Below, in pieces: positions 52,662 to 61,663 of a stretch of 62,401 nucleotides of DNA. The notes under the pieces were generated by a model that searched no databases, was not told the origin of the DNA, and saw only the letters and a program-made list of their open reading frames with translations. Source of the stretch: Pseudomonadota bacterium (GTDB lineage: Bacteria > Desulfobacterota > Desulfobulbia > Desulfobulbales > Desulfocapsaceae); the NCBI GenBank assembly GCA_018821985.1, contig JAHJKP010000036.1:1-62401 (forward strand). Direction: 5' to 3'. A program made the position numbers and the translations under genes. Each line of letters opens with the position of its first letter. Positions within the stretch are counted from its first letter, which is position 1.

Positions 52662-53599
52662 CTGGATTTAACAACTGGCTGTGTCGCCGGATCGGTTGCT
52701 GGCTTCTAGCCGTCACCATGACGACCATGACGACCAAGGCCCTGGCCGAAGAGATTTCTTCATCGGAACCAGCTTTCTATGAAACCACCAAAGAAGGATG
52801 GTTCTGGTATCAAGAACCCCCTCCTGAAATGCCGGAGGAATCGGATCGCCCAGAAAATTCAACCATAACACGAGAGGCCGGGCCCAAGGTATTCGAGACC
52901 AAAAACCCGTCAATGGACAAGTACACCATCAATGACATCTGGAATTTACATCCAGACGAATTTCAAGGGCTGTTGAATGGAGTGCAGAAAAAAGCGGTAC
53001 AGACTCCTACTGAAAAAAACATCCTGGAATATCTGACCATGCAGGATGTGGCTCGGCGGAAGGCTCTGGCCTATGCCAATGCCACAAAATTTGTCACTCA
53101 AAAATACAGCGATAAATTCAATATCAATCAGGTTTATCCGACAACTGCGCCGGGTGTATCTGCCAGGGTACAGACCCAACAAAAGGAAATATCCAGCACC
53201 ATTCTGGCGGCTCGCGAAGATCATGCCTTACTGTTTTTTGTAGGACAGGGCTGCGGCTTTTGTGACAAGCAGGCGGCTATTCTCGCTTATTTTGTAGAAA
53301 AATACGGCTGGCAGATCAAACCCATTGATATTGGCCAGCACACCACTTTGGCAGCTCGGTTTAACATCACTACCACCCCTACCTTGGTTCTGATCAAAAA
53401 CGGAACAGAAAAATCCATGCCGGTATCAGTCGGGGTAGTGGCTCAATCGGAGCTTGAAAGAAAACTGTATCAGGCCATCCGCTATCTGGGCGGGGAAACG
53501 AACATAGAGACCTTCCAGACGTATGATTATCAGAAAGGCAGTGCCCTTGACCCTGATGCAATTTTAGAGACAGAAGAACAGCCCTGGAGGGAAAGATAA
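52655..53599 (+). CDS. traF: TraF-like conjugation protein with thioredoxin fold
   Basis: The 314-residue protein has a signal peptide (about 1-31) and the TraF layout: WFWYQEPPPEMPEE, then a thioredoxin-like domain with the redox-type CGFC (about 199-202) in FFVGQGCGFCDKQAAILAYF and TTTPTLVLIKNG. F TraF has lost this CxxC, so a catalytic motif here suggests a role in disulfide formation for the cysteine-rich TraU, TraV and TraH. It overlaps traH by 1 bp. Confidence 0.83.
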   Translation: MVAGFNNWLCRRIGCWLLAVTMTTMTTKALAEEISSSEPAFYETTKEGWFWYQEPPPEMPEESDRPENSTITREAGPKVFETKNPSMDKYTINDIWNLHPDEFQGLLNGVQKKAVQTPTEKNILEYLTMQDVARRKALAYANATKFVTQKYSDKFNINQVYPTTAPGVSARVQTQQKEISSTILAAREDHALLFFVGQGCGFCDKQAAILAYFVEKYGWQIKPIDIGQHTTLAARFNITTTPTLVLIKNGTEKSMPVSVGVVAQSELERKLYQAIRYLGGETNIETFQTYDYQKGSALDPDAILETEEQPWRER

Positions 53600-55029
53600 T
53601 GAAAAAGATGATATTGGCTTTATTCGTGAGTTTGTTATGTCCAATTTCAGCTCAAGCCGGCTGGGTGGATGACTGGTTGCAACAGAGCAACACTACACAA
53701 TCCGGTTATTTTGAAGGGCAACAGCGGGGATATTATTCCGCTGGCAGTTTTTCCGGTCGCTGGAAAAGTACCGCTGACTATCCGGTAACTATCGAACCAC
53801 CCCGCATGAAAAGCGGCTGCGGTGGTATTGATGTGTTTATGGGCGGCTTTTCGTTTATGGATTCTGATTATCTGGTGGATAAGCTCCAAGCCATCTTGTC
53901 CAATGCAGCAGGAGTGGCCTTTGACCTGGGGCTTAAAACCCTCTGTGAGCAATGCTCCAACACAATTAAAAACTTTGAGGCATTGGCTGACAACCTCAAC
54001 CAGATGCAGATTGACGAATGTGGAGCGGCCAAGGAATTAGTTGGCGTAGTGATGGATGAAAATGGAGTCCATTCGGCTGAGGTCATGCAGGAAAAACTCG
54101 GTACTGCTGTCAAAGAAAGCAAATTAGCCAGCGGTGTATCGGACATGTGGACAACACTTGTTTCAGAAGAGAAGGCAAACAACGGTCTGGTCCAGTCTGC
54201 TGATGTAACAATGGTGACCCAAGGATGTAATGCAGACATAAAGGCTGTCTTCTTCACTGGCAACTCGATGCTTGATAATGTCGGCACCAAGATGAACATA
54301 CCTGGGCCTCATATTGATCTGATTCGTGGTCTTGTTGGTGATCTCAAGCTATCAACCGCGGCTAACGCTTACAAGGTCTCCTACATGCCGCCATGCTCTG
54401 AGAATAATACTGATTCGATCAAATCTATTGCCAATGGTGATATTTACACCAAAAGTTCCGGAGGTCAATGCCAGCAGGTTACTGATGGCAATAGGGATAT
54501 GGGGGCATACATTAGACTTATGCTGACCAATATAGCAGCAAAAATACGGACTAAAACCGCATTTACAGCGGCAGAGCAGACTTTTATGGACACTAATCCG
54601 CTTTCTCCATTGCCTATTCTCAAAAGTGCCGTTGGTACCAATACGGACGATGCAACCATAAGCGGTCTGGCCGACATAACCGCCAGTGCCTACAGCCTGC
54701 AAATGATCTCAGACCTGTATATTCGGGCGGAAATGATTGCGAGGAAAGCCAAAGAGATGTTGGAAAAACAGTCAACGGGAACAAGTGGCGGCGGACCAGA
54801 AAATTGCGCCGCTGTTATTTTTGCGGAACACGCAGATCAGGACATCTCTGTCATGTTGACCAAAATCCAACAACTGAAAGAAGGGGCCAAGGCCAGTTAT
54901 ATCGCCTCGACATCAGAGATGAACGCTATCTTGGGTTATCTGGAACACATGCAGAACCTTGAAAGCAAGATGAACTCAGAACTTACCCGCAGGTACGGAA
55001 AAGATGTGGTCGCAAGGGTTAAAGACTAA
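53599..55029 (+). CDS. traH: TraH-like pilus assembly protein
   Basis: The 476-residue protein has a signal peptide (about 1-20) and the TraH signature (GYYSAGSFSGRWKSTADYPV, MKSGCGGIDVFMGGFSFMDS, LGLKTLCEQCSNTIKNFEAL). C-terminal coiled coils (about 400-470) are also typical. It acts in the periplasm or outer membrane for pilus assembly. traG starts directly after its stop. Confidence 0.87.
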   Translation: MKKMILALFVSLLCPISAQAGWVDDWLQQSNTTQSGYFEGQQRGYYSAGSFSGRWKSTADYPVTIEPPRMKSGCGGIDVFMGGFSFMDSDYLVDKLQAILSNAAGVAFDLGLKTLCEQCSNTIKNFEALADNLNQMQIDECGAAKELVGVVMDENGVHSAEVMQEKLGTAVKESKLASGVSDMWTTLVSEEKANNGLVQSADVTMVTQGCNADIKAVFFTGNSMLDNVGTKMNIPGPHIDLIRGLVGDLKLSTAANAYKVSYMPPCSENNTDSIKSIANGDIYTKSSGGQCQQVTDGNRDMGAYIRLMLTNIAAKIRTKTAFTAAEQTFMDTNPLSPLPILKSAVGTNTDDATISGLADITASAYSLQMISDLYIRAEMIARKAKEMLEKQSTGTSGGGPENCAAVIFAEHADQDISVMLTKIQQLKEGAKASYIASTSEMNAILGYLEHMQNLESKMNSELTRRYGKDVVARVKD

Positions 55030-58000
55030 ATGAAGAAAGCCACCGTCATATTCCCAGCCATTCTGTTCCTGGTGATCCTGGTTGCAGCCATATTTCAGGC
55101 CACCCCTGCCTATGCCATGGACATGGAATACTATACCTACGGCGGCTTTGGCCCGATTACGCAAGCATTTACACGGCTGGCCCTCATCTTCAGCGATGTC
55201 GGGTATATAGGTTTATTTACGGTGGTTACGGTTTTGGGTTTTCTTGCAGGGGGTATATCTTGGCTTGTCCAGGTGTCCAATGGCGGAAAAGCCACCCCTT
55301 TAATCTGGGCCGTACCTGTGATCTTCGGGGTAGTCCTCTATCTGGGCCTGTTTGTTCCCAAAGGGAATATCACTATTTACGACCCCACGCTCAACAGATT
55401 TCAGACTATTGGCGGAATCCCTGATGCAGTTGTCTTTACCGCTGGCGTACTGAATAAAGTCGAAAGAGGGCTGGTTGAGATTATTGATACCGCAGCCGCA
55501 CCAGGATCTTCATACAAGAATGGGGCTGGTGGAATTGGTTTCAAGACGCTGGATGCAGTTAAAAACTCCTACCCCAAGGATAACAATCTCCGCACAAGCA
55601 CCATCCGCTATGTCAAAGACTGCGTGACCTTTGAACTGATGCGCCCCGGAACTACCTTGTCACTCGATACTCTCCGCAATGATACCACGGATTTCCTGGC
55701 CCTGTTGGGACTGGCTGTGAATCCAGCAATCTATACGGTTTATTATGATGCGGCCAATCCCGCAGGTTTGACTAAGACCTGCACCGAAGCATGGAACCTT
55801 ATCCGGCCAGCTTATCAGAATCCAAGCAACTATGACGAAGCACTCAAGAAGGCTTGCGGTAAGGCTACATTCAATTCAAACAATACGAATGAGTTTAACA
55901 CCTGCAAACAACTCTTGAGCGACACCATGTTATTTACCACCAGCAACACTGTCACACCGGACAGGCTTGTCATGCAACGGCTGATAGCGGAAATTCTTTA
56001 TACTTTCTACTACCAGGACGATGTAGAAACTGCGGTACTCATGGAGGCGGACCGGAAAATCACATCTACTGGCTTAGGTGTCGGTCTGACCATGAATGAA
56101 TGGATTCCGATCATCAAGGCGATCATGACCGCCATTGCCATTGGCATGATTCCATTCCTTGCCTTGTTCCTGCCGACGCCTGTAGTCGGCAAGGCCCTTT
56201 CAGCCATGTTTGGATTTTTCTGCTTCTTGACCATCTGGGGCATAACTGATGCAGTGGTTCACACTGCGGCTATGGATTATGCGGCCTACGCCTTTGAAGA
56301 TGTGCGGCAGTCATCTTTGGGCGTTTATTCGATGGCGGCCTTCCCGTCCAAATCGCTCAAGATGCTGGCAATGTTCGGCATCATCCGCTCTTCCGGAATC
56401 ATGCTGGCAAGTCTCTTTACCATGATGCTGATTAAATTCGGTGGTCATGCCCTGGCTATGATGGCAGGGAGCTTGAGCGGTGCGGTAAGCGGAGCAGGAG
56501 GACAAGCGGGAGCCTTGTTGACCCCGGAAGGTACCTCGGCGGCCATGAACCAACAGGTAAAATCAGCGGGGTTGCTTGAAGGTATGCCGGAGCATCGATT
56601 TGCCAATCAGGCTTCAGCTGGAGCATTCAATAGTGTCCACAGTCCGGTAGGTGGATATAATTCCTCTATGAACGCCAGGAGTGCATTGGAAAAATCAGGG
56701 CAAATCCCAAAAGGAACATCAGATGCCCAATATGCAGAGACGCAAAAGAACTTCCAGCAAAATGCGGGGACAGCATCAGGTCAATCATCGGTTTCTCTTG
56801 GCCCGAATGGACAAGCGACCCAGGGACAAACCAAGTCTGTCAATGCAGACGGCTCAACCAGTATGACCACTACCAGCGGGGCTGGTGGGGTTGGCGTACA
56901 AACGGATAACATGGCATCAGGTCAAGCCACCCATGCGACGGACGGTCATGGTGGTACAACACTGACGAAGGCCAGCGTCAACGGGATGAGTCCGATCGCG
57001 ATGGCACATCAAGCCGCATACATAAAAACAAAAGGAGCAGGAGATAGTCTTGCCACCAATGAGAATTGGGCAAATGGGCAGAGCTATATAAAGAACGCAG
57101 CCCTAACCAGCAGCGAGGCCCGTACTTATGGTGAAAACCTTAATAATTCAGTATCTGCAAAACTGAACAAGGCTGTTGATAGTAGCTCCAGCTTTAAGGA
57201 TAGTGTGGGTGAAGAGACAGCAGCCAGGCTTAATGCTTTTGCTCAAGCAAGTGGTGGAGTAGAAATTTTTGGAACCGGTGCTAAAGGCGGTGGTAGGTAT
57301 GACGTAACAGCCACAGGAAAAGATGGTAAAACTGTGAGTTTTGATGTGGACCAGAAAACATCGGAGGCTATTGGTAATGAAATAACCAAGGCACGAGCTG
57401 AGGCCCTACAAGAAAGTATGGGAAGTAGCCAGGGTCTTGCTTTTGCCAATAATATGGCACACAATATTGGCGCAACGAAAGCGTCATCGTTGATGAATGA
57501 TGCCAGAGATATGCAGCGTTCAACAGAAACAACGGGTGCTGATCTGACGACTGCCTTTGTTGGACACTATGCGACACAACGCTACGGTTCAGATAGTCCT
57601 GAGAATGTCCGCAAGGCTACGGATGCTCTTAACCACATGGCAACAGGCGGGTCTGCTGGCATTGACCAATTGAATGGGCATATCAATTCGTTTCTTAAAA
57701 ATGGAGATTACAGTTGGGGTGATGGAAAGGCTCAGGTAGGTGCTGCGGTTGGTGCAGCCGGTGGGCAGGTTGGAGGGCAAGTCTCAAACATCCAAGGACA
57801 GGTTGGGCCGGCAGTAGGAGAATCAGCAAGTTATACATCCAGGATTACCCCTGGTGATTTCAGCGGCAATCCTGGAGTTAATCATGCTCCATTGGTCGGG
57901 CCAGAAGAAATTACAGGCCATGTTAATGCTACAGCAGATCAAAGGCTCCATGAACACCAAGATGCAAAGTTGATGGGGCCTAATGGAGCATTAGTTGATA

Positions 58001-58122
58001 ATTTGACGGGTGTGAATATACCTGCGGGAATCAAGGATTTAGCGAACAACTTAACTGAAAATAAAAAGGTTGTTGCACCTGAAGATACTTCTGAACCAGA
58101 GGGAGGATTCAGTGGCCCGTAA
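55030..58122 (+). CDS. traG: TraG-like mating-pair stabilisation protein
   Basis: The 1030-residue protein has an N-terminal signal/membrane helix and further helices (about 48-75, 90-110, 355-400, 440-480), matching the TraG_N domain. From about residue 490 it is a long hydrophilic Gly/Ala/Ser/Gln/Asn-rich region with little hydrophobic content, ending with repeated GGQVGGQ-like segments (about 905-925). In F, TraG helps pilus assembly and stabilises mating pairs. It is the last recognised transfer gene in the window. Confidence 0.82.
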   Translation: MKKATVIFPAILFLVILVAAIFQATPAYAMDMEYYTYGGFGPITQAFTRLALIFSDVGYIGLFTVVTVLGFLAGGISWLVQVSNGGKATPLIWAVPVIFGVVLYLGLFVPKGNITIYDPTLNRFQTIGGIPDAVVFTAGVLNKVERGLVEIIDTAAAPGSSYKNGAGGIGFKTLDAVKNSYPKDNNLRTSTIRYVKDCVTFELMRPGTTLSLDTLRNDTTDFLALLGLAVNPAIYTVYYDAANPAGLTKTCTEAWNLIRPAYQNPSNYDEALKKACGKATFNSNNTNEFNTCKQLLSDTMLFTTSNTVTPDRLVMQRLIAEILYTFYYQDDVETAVLMEADRKITSTGLGVGLTMNEWIPIIKAIMTAIAIGMIPFLALFLPTPVVGKALSAMFGFFCFLTIWGITDAVVHTAAMDYAAYAFEDVRQSSLGVYSMAAFPSKSLKMLAMFGIIRSSGIMLASLFTMMLIKFGGHALAMMAGSLSGAVSGAGGQAGALLTPEGTSAAMNQQVKSAGLLEGMPEHRFANQASAGAFNSVHSPVGGYNSSMNARSALEKSGQIPKGTSDAQYAETQKNFQQNAGTASGQSSVSLGPNGQATQGQTKSVNADGSTSMTTTSGAGGVGVQTDNMASGQATHATDGHGGTTLTKASVNGMSPIAMAHQAAYIKTKGAGDSLATNENWANGQSYIKNAALTSSEARTYGENLNNSVSAKLNKAVDSSSSFKDSVGEETAARLNAFAQASGGVEIFGTGAKGGGRYDVTATGKDGKTVSFDVDQKTSEAIGNEITKARAEALQESMGSSQGLAFANNMAHNIGATKASSLMNDARDMQRSTETTGADLTTAFVGHYATQRYGSDSPENVRKATDALNHMATGGSAGIDQLNGHINSFLKNGDYSWGDGKAQVGAAVGAAGGQVGGQVSNIQGQVGPAVGESASYTSRITPGDFSGNPGVNHAPLVGPEEITGHVNATADQRLHEHQDAKLMGPNGALVDNLTGVNIPAGIKDLANNLTENKKVVAPEDTSEPEGGFSGP

Positions 58123-58129
58123 CTTCTTA

Positions 58130-58294
58130 CTAATCATTACCCCATCGATAACTGGAATCATATTCAAAATCTGGCTCACCCATCCGTTTAATTTCTTCAA
58201 TATTTATGAGTTTCATATTTTTTCCAATAAAGGTGGCAAATATCTTTTTGGTGATAGGCTCAAGCAATTTATCAATCGCATCGAAAAGTCCCAT
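58130..58294 (-). CDS. 54-residue protein convergent with traG
   Basis: ATG 58294 is preceded by AAGGAG, 8 nt away. The product reads MGLFDAIDKLLEPITKKIFA, then TFIGKNMKLINIEEIKRMGE, ending DSSYRWGND. It has an amphipathic N-terminal helix. The stop is 8 bp from the traG stop on the other strand. Good ribosome site and balanced composition suggest a real gene; the family is unknown. Confidence 0.6.
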   Translation of the reverse strand: MGLFDAIDKLLEPITKKIFATFIGKNMKLINIEEIKRMGEPDFEYDSSYRWGND

Positions 58295-58340
58295 GATTTT
58301 TTCTCCTTACAATTTTTGGAATCACTTCCGGTAAACCATC

Positions 58341-58387
58341 GAAGATCAACGGCCACCGAGAATGGGCCTCCAAAAAAGCTCGTCGGA
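58341..58387. repeat. Left arm of ~47-bp inverted repeat around the HU gene
   Basis: The arm starts GAAGATCAACGGCCACCGAG and matches the reverse complement of 58805-58852. The first 30 bases are identical; the rest differs by small indels. Confidence 0.85.
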
Positions 58388-58507
58388 GGTTGCCACCCTT
58401 CTGTTATCTCTTTCTATCTTCTTGGCATCTTGATAATATGTTCATCTAAAATTCTGTTATCATAAACCAACAACAAAATCAAAACCCTTTACTATGGCAG
58501 AAAATTT

Positions 58508-58780
58508 ATGACTAAAATTGAACTTGTCAACATCATTGCACAAACACCTGGAGTCACCAAGGTTGATGCTCAAAAAGTCATTCAGGCTTTCATGTCTTCA
58601 ATTACCAAGGCACTCTCTACGGGTGAGAAAGTGACTTTAATGGGTTTCGGATCACTTCAACCTGTCAAAACCAAGACCAGAATGTATCGGGATATTCAAA
58701 GTGGGGAGTCAAAAAAAGCCCGAGGGAAAACAATTGTCAAATTCCGAACCGGTTCTAATTTATCAGAAAAGATAAATTAG
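58508..58780 (+). CDS. HU/IHF-family DNA-binding protein
   Basis: The 90-residue protein has the HU layout: MTKIELVNIIAQTPGVTKVD, ITKALSTGEKVTLMGFGSLQ, the beta-arm region (RMYRDIQSGESKKARGKTIV) and FRTGSNLSEKIN at the end. The arm has RDIQSGE where typical HU has RNPxTGE; Pro at the arm tip is missing, which may affect DNA bending. It is a single gene, framed by inverted repeats, suggesting a mobile or invertible cassette. Confidence 0.88.
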   Translation: MTKIELVNIIAQTPGVTKVDAQKVIQAFMSSITKALSTGEKVTLMGFGSLQPVKTKTRMYRDIQSGESKKARGKTIVKFRTGSNLSEKIN

Positions 58781-58804
58781 CAAATAACAAGAAGGACGGC
58801 CCTT

Positions 58805-58852
58805 TCCGACGAGCCTTTTTGAGAGGCCCATTCTCGGTGGCCGTTGATCTTC
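58805..58852. repeat. Right arm of ~47-bp inverted repeat around the HU gene
   Basis: It begins 25 bp after the HU stop codon. It could be part of a transcript-end structure, but the partner lies 420 bp away, so it is more like a cassette boundary. Confidence 0.85.
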
Positions 58853-59429
58853 ATTGAGATATCAGCGCGGCAATGACAAGATTGTTTTAATTATTTTTTA
58901 ATAGTATTTAATATTAATAATGAGCTTTATTCGCACTACTTCTTTTCTGCAACCTGACAGGCAGGCGGTGGGCAAACTTCCCAAGATGCATGGACAGATT
59001 GAATCAATATGATATTTTGACTCCCGGTATCAGCGATTCACAGTAGACACCTCAACTTGGGATGGATTTGCGAAATGTAGAGGTGTCCTCTGGCAGTTTA
59101 CATAAGTTTAAATTTACTCTGACCCTAAATATTTTTCATCGAAGTGCTCTGCCATCAACCGGTATAAGGGTGATTCCGTGGGAGACATCGGACGATAGAC
59201 CACAGCATCTTGACTAACTTCTTGTGTCAGGCTTATACTGGGAGCTTATCACTTTTCCCTCACCGCTAATATAAAGAAAGCCCGTGTTCTCCAGTCAGCC
59301 CCTCGTTTAAGCTGGTTTTTTCCACCAGTATAGTTATCCGTGCCATTCTGCCACCTCTGATCCTTTATCACCCATTTGACGTAAACTATCTATCCTGCTC
59401 ATGCGCTTCAATAATTGAGAGAATTCTTC
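58853..59429. other. Non-coding region right of the HU gene
   Basis: No gene is supported. GACACCTC (59046) and GAGGTGTC (59080) form a hairpin. TTTACTCTGACCCT near 59112 recalls a similar phrase near 6555. Confidence 0.35.
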
Positions 59430-60365
59430 TCATATACGAATCCGAAAGGTTTCATACCCCTTATATAAGATAACGGCCACCCCAGGATCAGACCTCAGCT
59501 GTTCGAAAATCCTGTCGATATCCGAGCATCCCCTTGAGCTCAAAAAGCTGCTGATTTCAAACTGAGTCATCGGATGTCTTTTGACAATACTGATGACAGC
59601 ATCATAATCCTCGGCATCCGGGCTGTAAAATCCCTCGGAAACCAGCATGTTGATGGCAATCCCCCCTAAGACATCCACTGCATACATTATCGTTTCACCG
59701 TCAGGCTCCTCGATGCCGTCTTCGGCAGGAGGCCTGACTGGCGCGTTGATGTAGAGCCGATCATAACGGATCGTCTTTAATAGTCTTTTTAGCTGCAGCA
59801 GATTCTCAGGACTGTCATTCATGCCTCTGATCAGCATGATTTCTATCCATAAGTGCCCGCAAAACTGCTTGGAAAACAACTGGAGTCCTTCAATCACCTC
59901 GGTGAATTTCAATGTTCCATAGGGTCTGTTTATTATGTGGTAGGATTTTTCGTCATAGGCATCCAGGGATGGCAAGACGATATCTGCTGCCATCAGTTCT
60001 TCCCTGACCTGCGGATCACTGAGAAGGGCACCATTGGTAATCACGGCAATCGGCTTGGATGTCATTTTCTTCAGTTCCCGAATCAGCTTACCAAGTTTCA
60101 GGTAAAGCGTCGGTTCTCCTTCCCCGACGATGGTGACCACATCATAATGAATGCCCTGATCTTGAATATGCCTGAATTCATCTATGATTCCCTGAAGGGG
60201 GAAAAATTCCTGACGTCGGTTCGTCAGATTATTTGTCCGCCCCAACTGGCAATATACGCATGAATAGTTGCATGTTTTTGAAGGAATCGGGCTGATTCCC
60301 AAGGATTCCCCCAGCCGCCGGGATGGAACAGGACCATAAATATATTCATATCGGGTCTCAGGTAT
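59430..60365 (-). CDS. Radical SAM protein, COG0731-type, with apparent AUA start
   Basis: The conserved family N-terminus YEYIYGPVPSRRLGESLGIS is only encoded if translation starts upstream of the first ATG/TTG. The first codon after AAGGAGG (6-nt spacer) is ATA at 60365. From there the protein has 311 residues with the [4Fe-4S]-binding CNYSCVYC (Cys 33, 37, 40), IVGEGEPTLY, a SAM-binding strand and a C-terminal helical domain. The family is related to wybutosine-type and other uncharacterised enzymes; the substrate is unknown. It could also start at TTG 60302, losing part of the conserved region. Confidence 0.8.
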   Translation of the reverse strand: MPETRYEYIYGPVPSRRLGESLGISPIPSKTCNYSCVYCQLGRTNNLTNRRQEFFPLQGIIDEFRHIQDQGIHYDVVTIVGEGEPTLYLKLGKLIRELKKMTSKPIAVITNGALLSDPQVREELMAADIVLPSLDAYDEKSYHIINRPYGTLKFTEVIEGLQLFSKQFCGHLWIEIMLIRGMNDSPENLLQLKRLLKTIRYDRLYINAPVRPPAEDGIEEPDGETIMYAVDVLGGIAINMLVSEGFYSPDAEDYDAVISIVKRHPMTQFEISSFLSSRGCSDIDRIFEQLRSDPGVAVILYKGYETFRIRI

Positions 60366-60717
60366 TTTATTCCTCCTTGTTATAGAAAATCGATCCCTGC
60401 ATAATCGGTTTTGTCTTCAGTTAAGACCACATTCATTATATTCTTTAATGCCTCTATAGGAAACTCAGCTGTCACTTCCCTGAACTCCCGGATACGTAGA
60501 AATGACGCAGCATTTAATGAATGTCATTTCTGTGCGGCCAGGAACCCATTATTTATGGCCAGGAACTTTTAGCTGAGTATTGTATAGAGCCACTTAAAAT
60601 TATTGAAGTGACTCCTTTGTAATGCACCGAAGTTTCCCTATCCCCTTATCATTCTTCTAAGTGGGATTGATTCCTTCCGAATCTGTTTCGCTGGCATCGG
60701 CCGCTCATCGATCATCG
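60366..60717. other. Non-coding region with hairpin and direct repeats
   Basis: AGAAATGAC (60498-60506) pairs with GTCATTTCT (60523-60531). GGCCAGGAAC is repeated at about 60537 and 60557. No gene supported. Confidence 0.4.
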
Positions 60718-60846
60718 TCAGCTCTGAGATTTCTTTTCTTTTCCTTCCTCCTTTTCTTCACACTCTTCCTCAAGTTTTCGCCGCTCTCCTCGCATCCGGT
60801 TGGAGTACCAGCCGTGGTAGCGGACAAGCTGAAAGCTCTTCTCAGA
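60718..60846 (-). pseudogene. IS91-like transposase fragment
   Basis: A minus-strand frame reads SFQLVRYHGWYSNRMRGERR then a Lys/Glu-rich stretch before a stop at 60718. VRYxGxYSNxxRGxR is a signature of IS91/IS1294-type transposases. Only about 40 codons remain. The fragment abuts the end of psd: its first codon overlaps the psd stop. Confidence 0.6.
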
Positions 60847-61660
60847 CATTAACCTCCGCGATCGTCTGGCCGAAACGGACGTTCTGAGCGGCTTCGATAT
60901 TTAAATCGATCATCCCTTTCTCGCAGAGTATCACAATCGTCGATCCCATGTGGAAACATCCGAAATCTTCCCCTTTGCTCAACCAAAGGTCGCTGTAGGA
61001 ATGGACACTCGAAGACGTATCCTGATTGGTCTGGATACAAGGCTCAAAACTCACTTCCATTTTCCCGACATTGAGGGCACCCACGAGGATCAGAAAAAAC
61101 CGTTTCCCCTCGCGGCTCAGACACTCCATCACAACCCGCTCGTTTTCGATGAAAAGGTTCACCCTTTTGTTGAGCGAGGGGATATTGACGGGATAGAGTT
61201 TACCCGGAATATGGACCGCTTTGAGCACCTTCATATCGATCGGGGCATGATAGCGGTGGTAATCGCGCGGCGAGAGGTAGAAGTTGGCGAATACCCCATC
61301 GTGCACCGCTTCTTTTGAGCCTTTGGAGATGTGTCCCCCCAAAACCTCATCGACCGAATAGCTCATCCCCTTGATCTGCAAAGCAAGGTCGTTTTCGATC
61401 GTTCCGCACTCGGTGATCAGCGAATCGCACGGGCTGATCATCGCCTGGGGATCGTCTGAGAATGGGCGCATAACCAGAAATTTACGGGTGAACAGGGCAT
61501 TGAGGGTCGGATAGCTTTCGCTCGATTCGAATTCGCCCATATCCAGCCCCTTCATCCGTACATAGCTGCGGTTGATGATTTTCTGGGCCGACGGGGAATG
61601 CTTTTTCGACGCAAAACGGCCAAAAGCCTGCGAAAGTGCCGAGGTAAAATGTTGTTTCAA
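60842..61660 (-). CDS. psd: Phosphatidylserine decarboxylase precursor
   Basis: The 272-residue protein has the Psd motifs YPTLNALFTRKFL, ISPCDSLITECGTIENDLAL, FYLSPRDYHRYHAPIDMKVL and the self-cleavage site GST in HMGSTIVIL (Ser about 237 becomes the pyruvoyl group). It makes phosphatidylethanolamine at the inner membrane. The start is TTG 61660 with CAGGAG upstream. The sequence looks like Campylobacterota Psd (Sulfuricurvum type) and unlike the Desulfobulbales-type surroundings, which suggests transfer. It follows the frameshifted gene directly. Confidence 0.88.
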   Translation of the reverse strand: MKQHFTSALSQAFGRFASKKHSPSAQKIINRSYVRMKGLDMGEFESSESYPTLNALFTRKFLVMRPFSDDPQAMISPCDSLITECGTIENDLALQIKGMSYSVDEVLGGHISKGSKEAVHDGVFANFYLSPRDYHRYHAPIDMKVLKAVHIPGKLYPVNIPSLNKRVNLFIENERVVMECLSREGKRFFLILVGALNVGKMEVSFEPCIQTNQDTSSSVHSYSDLWLSKGEDFGCFHMGSTIVILCEKGMIDLNIEAAQNVRFGQTIAEVNV

Positions 61661-61663
61661 AGT

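Noticed and set aside
58070-58465. Plus-strand frame of 131 codons overlapping the end of traG
   Set aside because: The minus-strand 54-codon gene has a good ribosome site and sensible composition. The plus frame lacks both and runs through the inverted-repeat arm.
60661-60852. Plus-strand hydrophobic open frame
   Set aside because: It is the complement of the Lys/Glu-rich end of the IS91-like transposase fragment, which explains its Phe/Leu-rich sequence.
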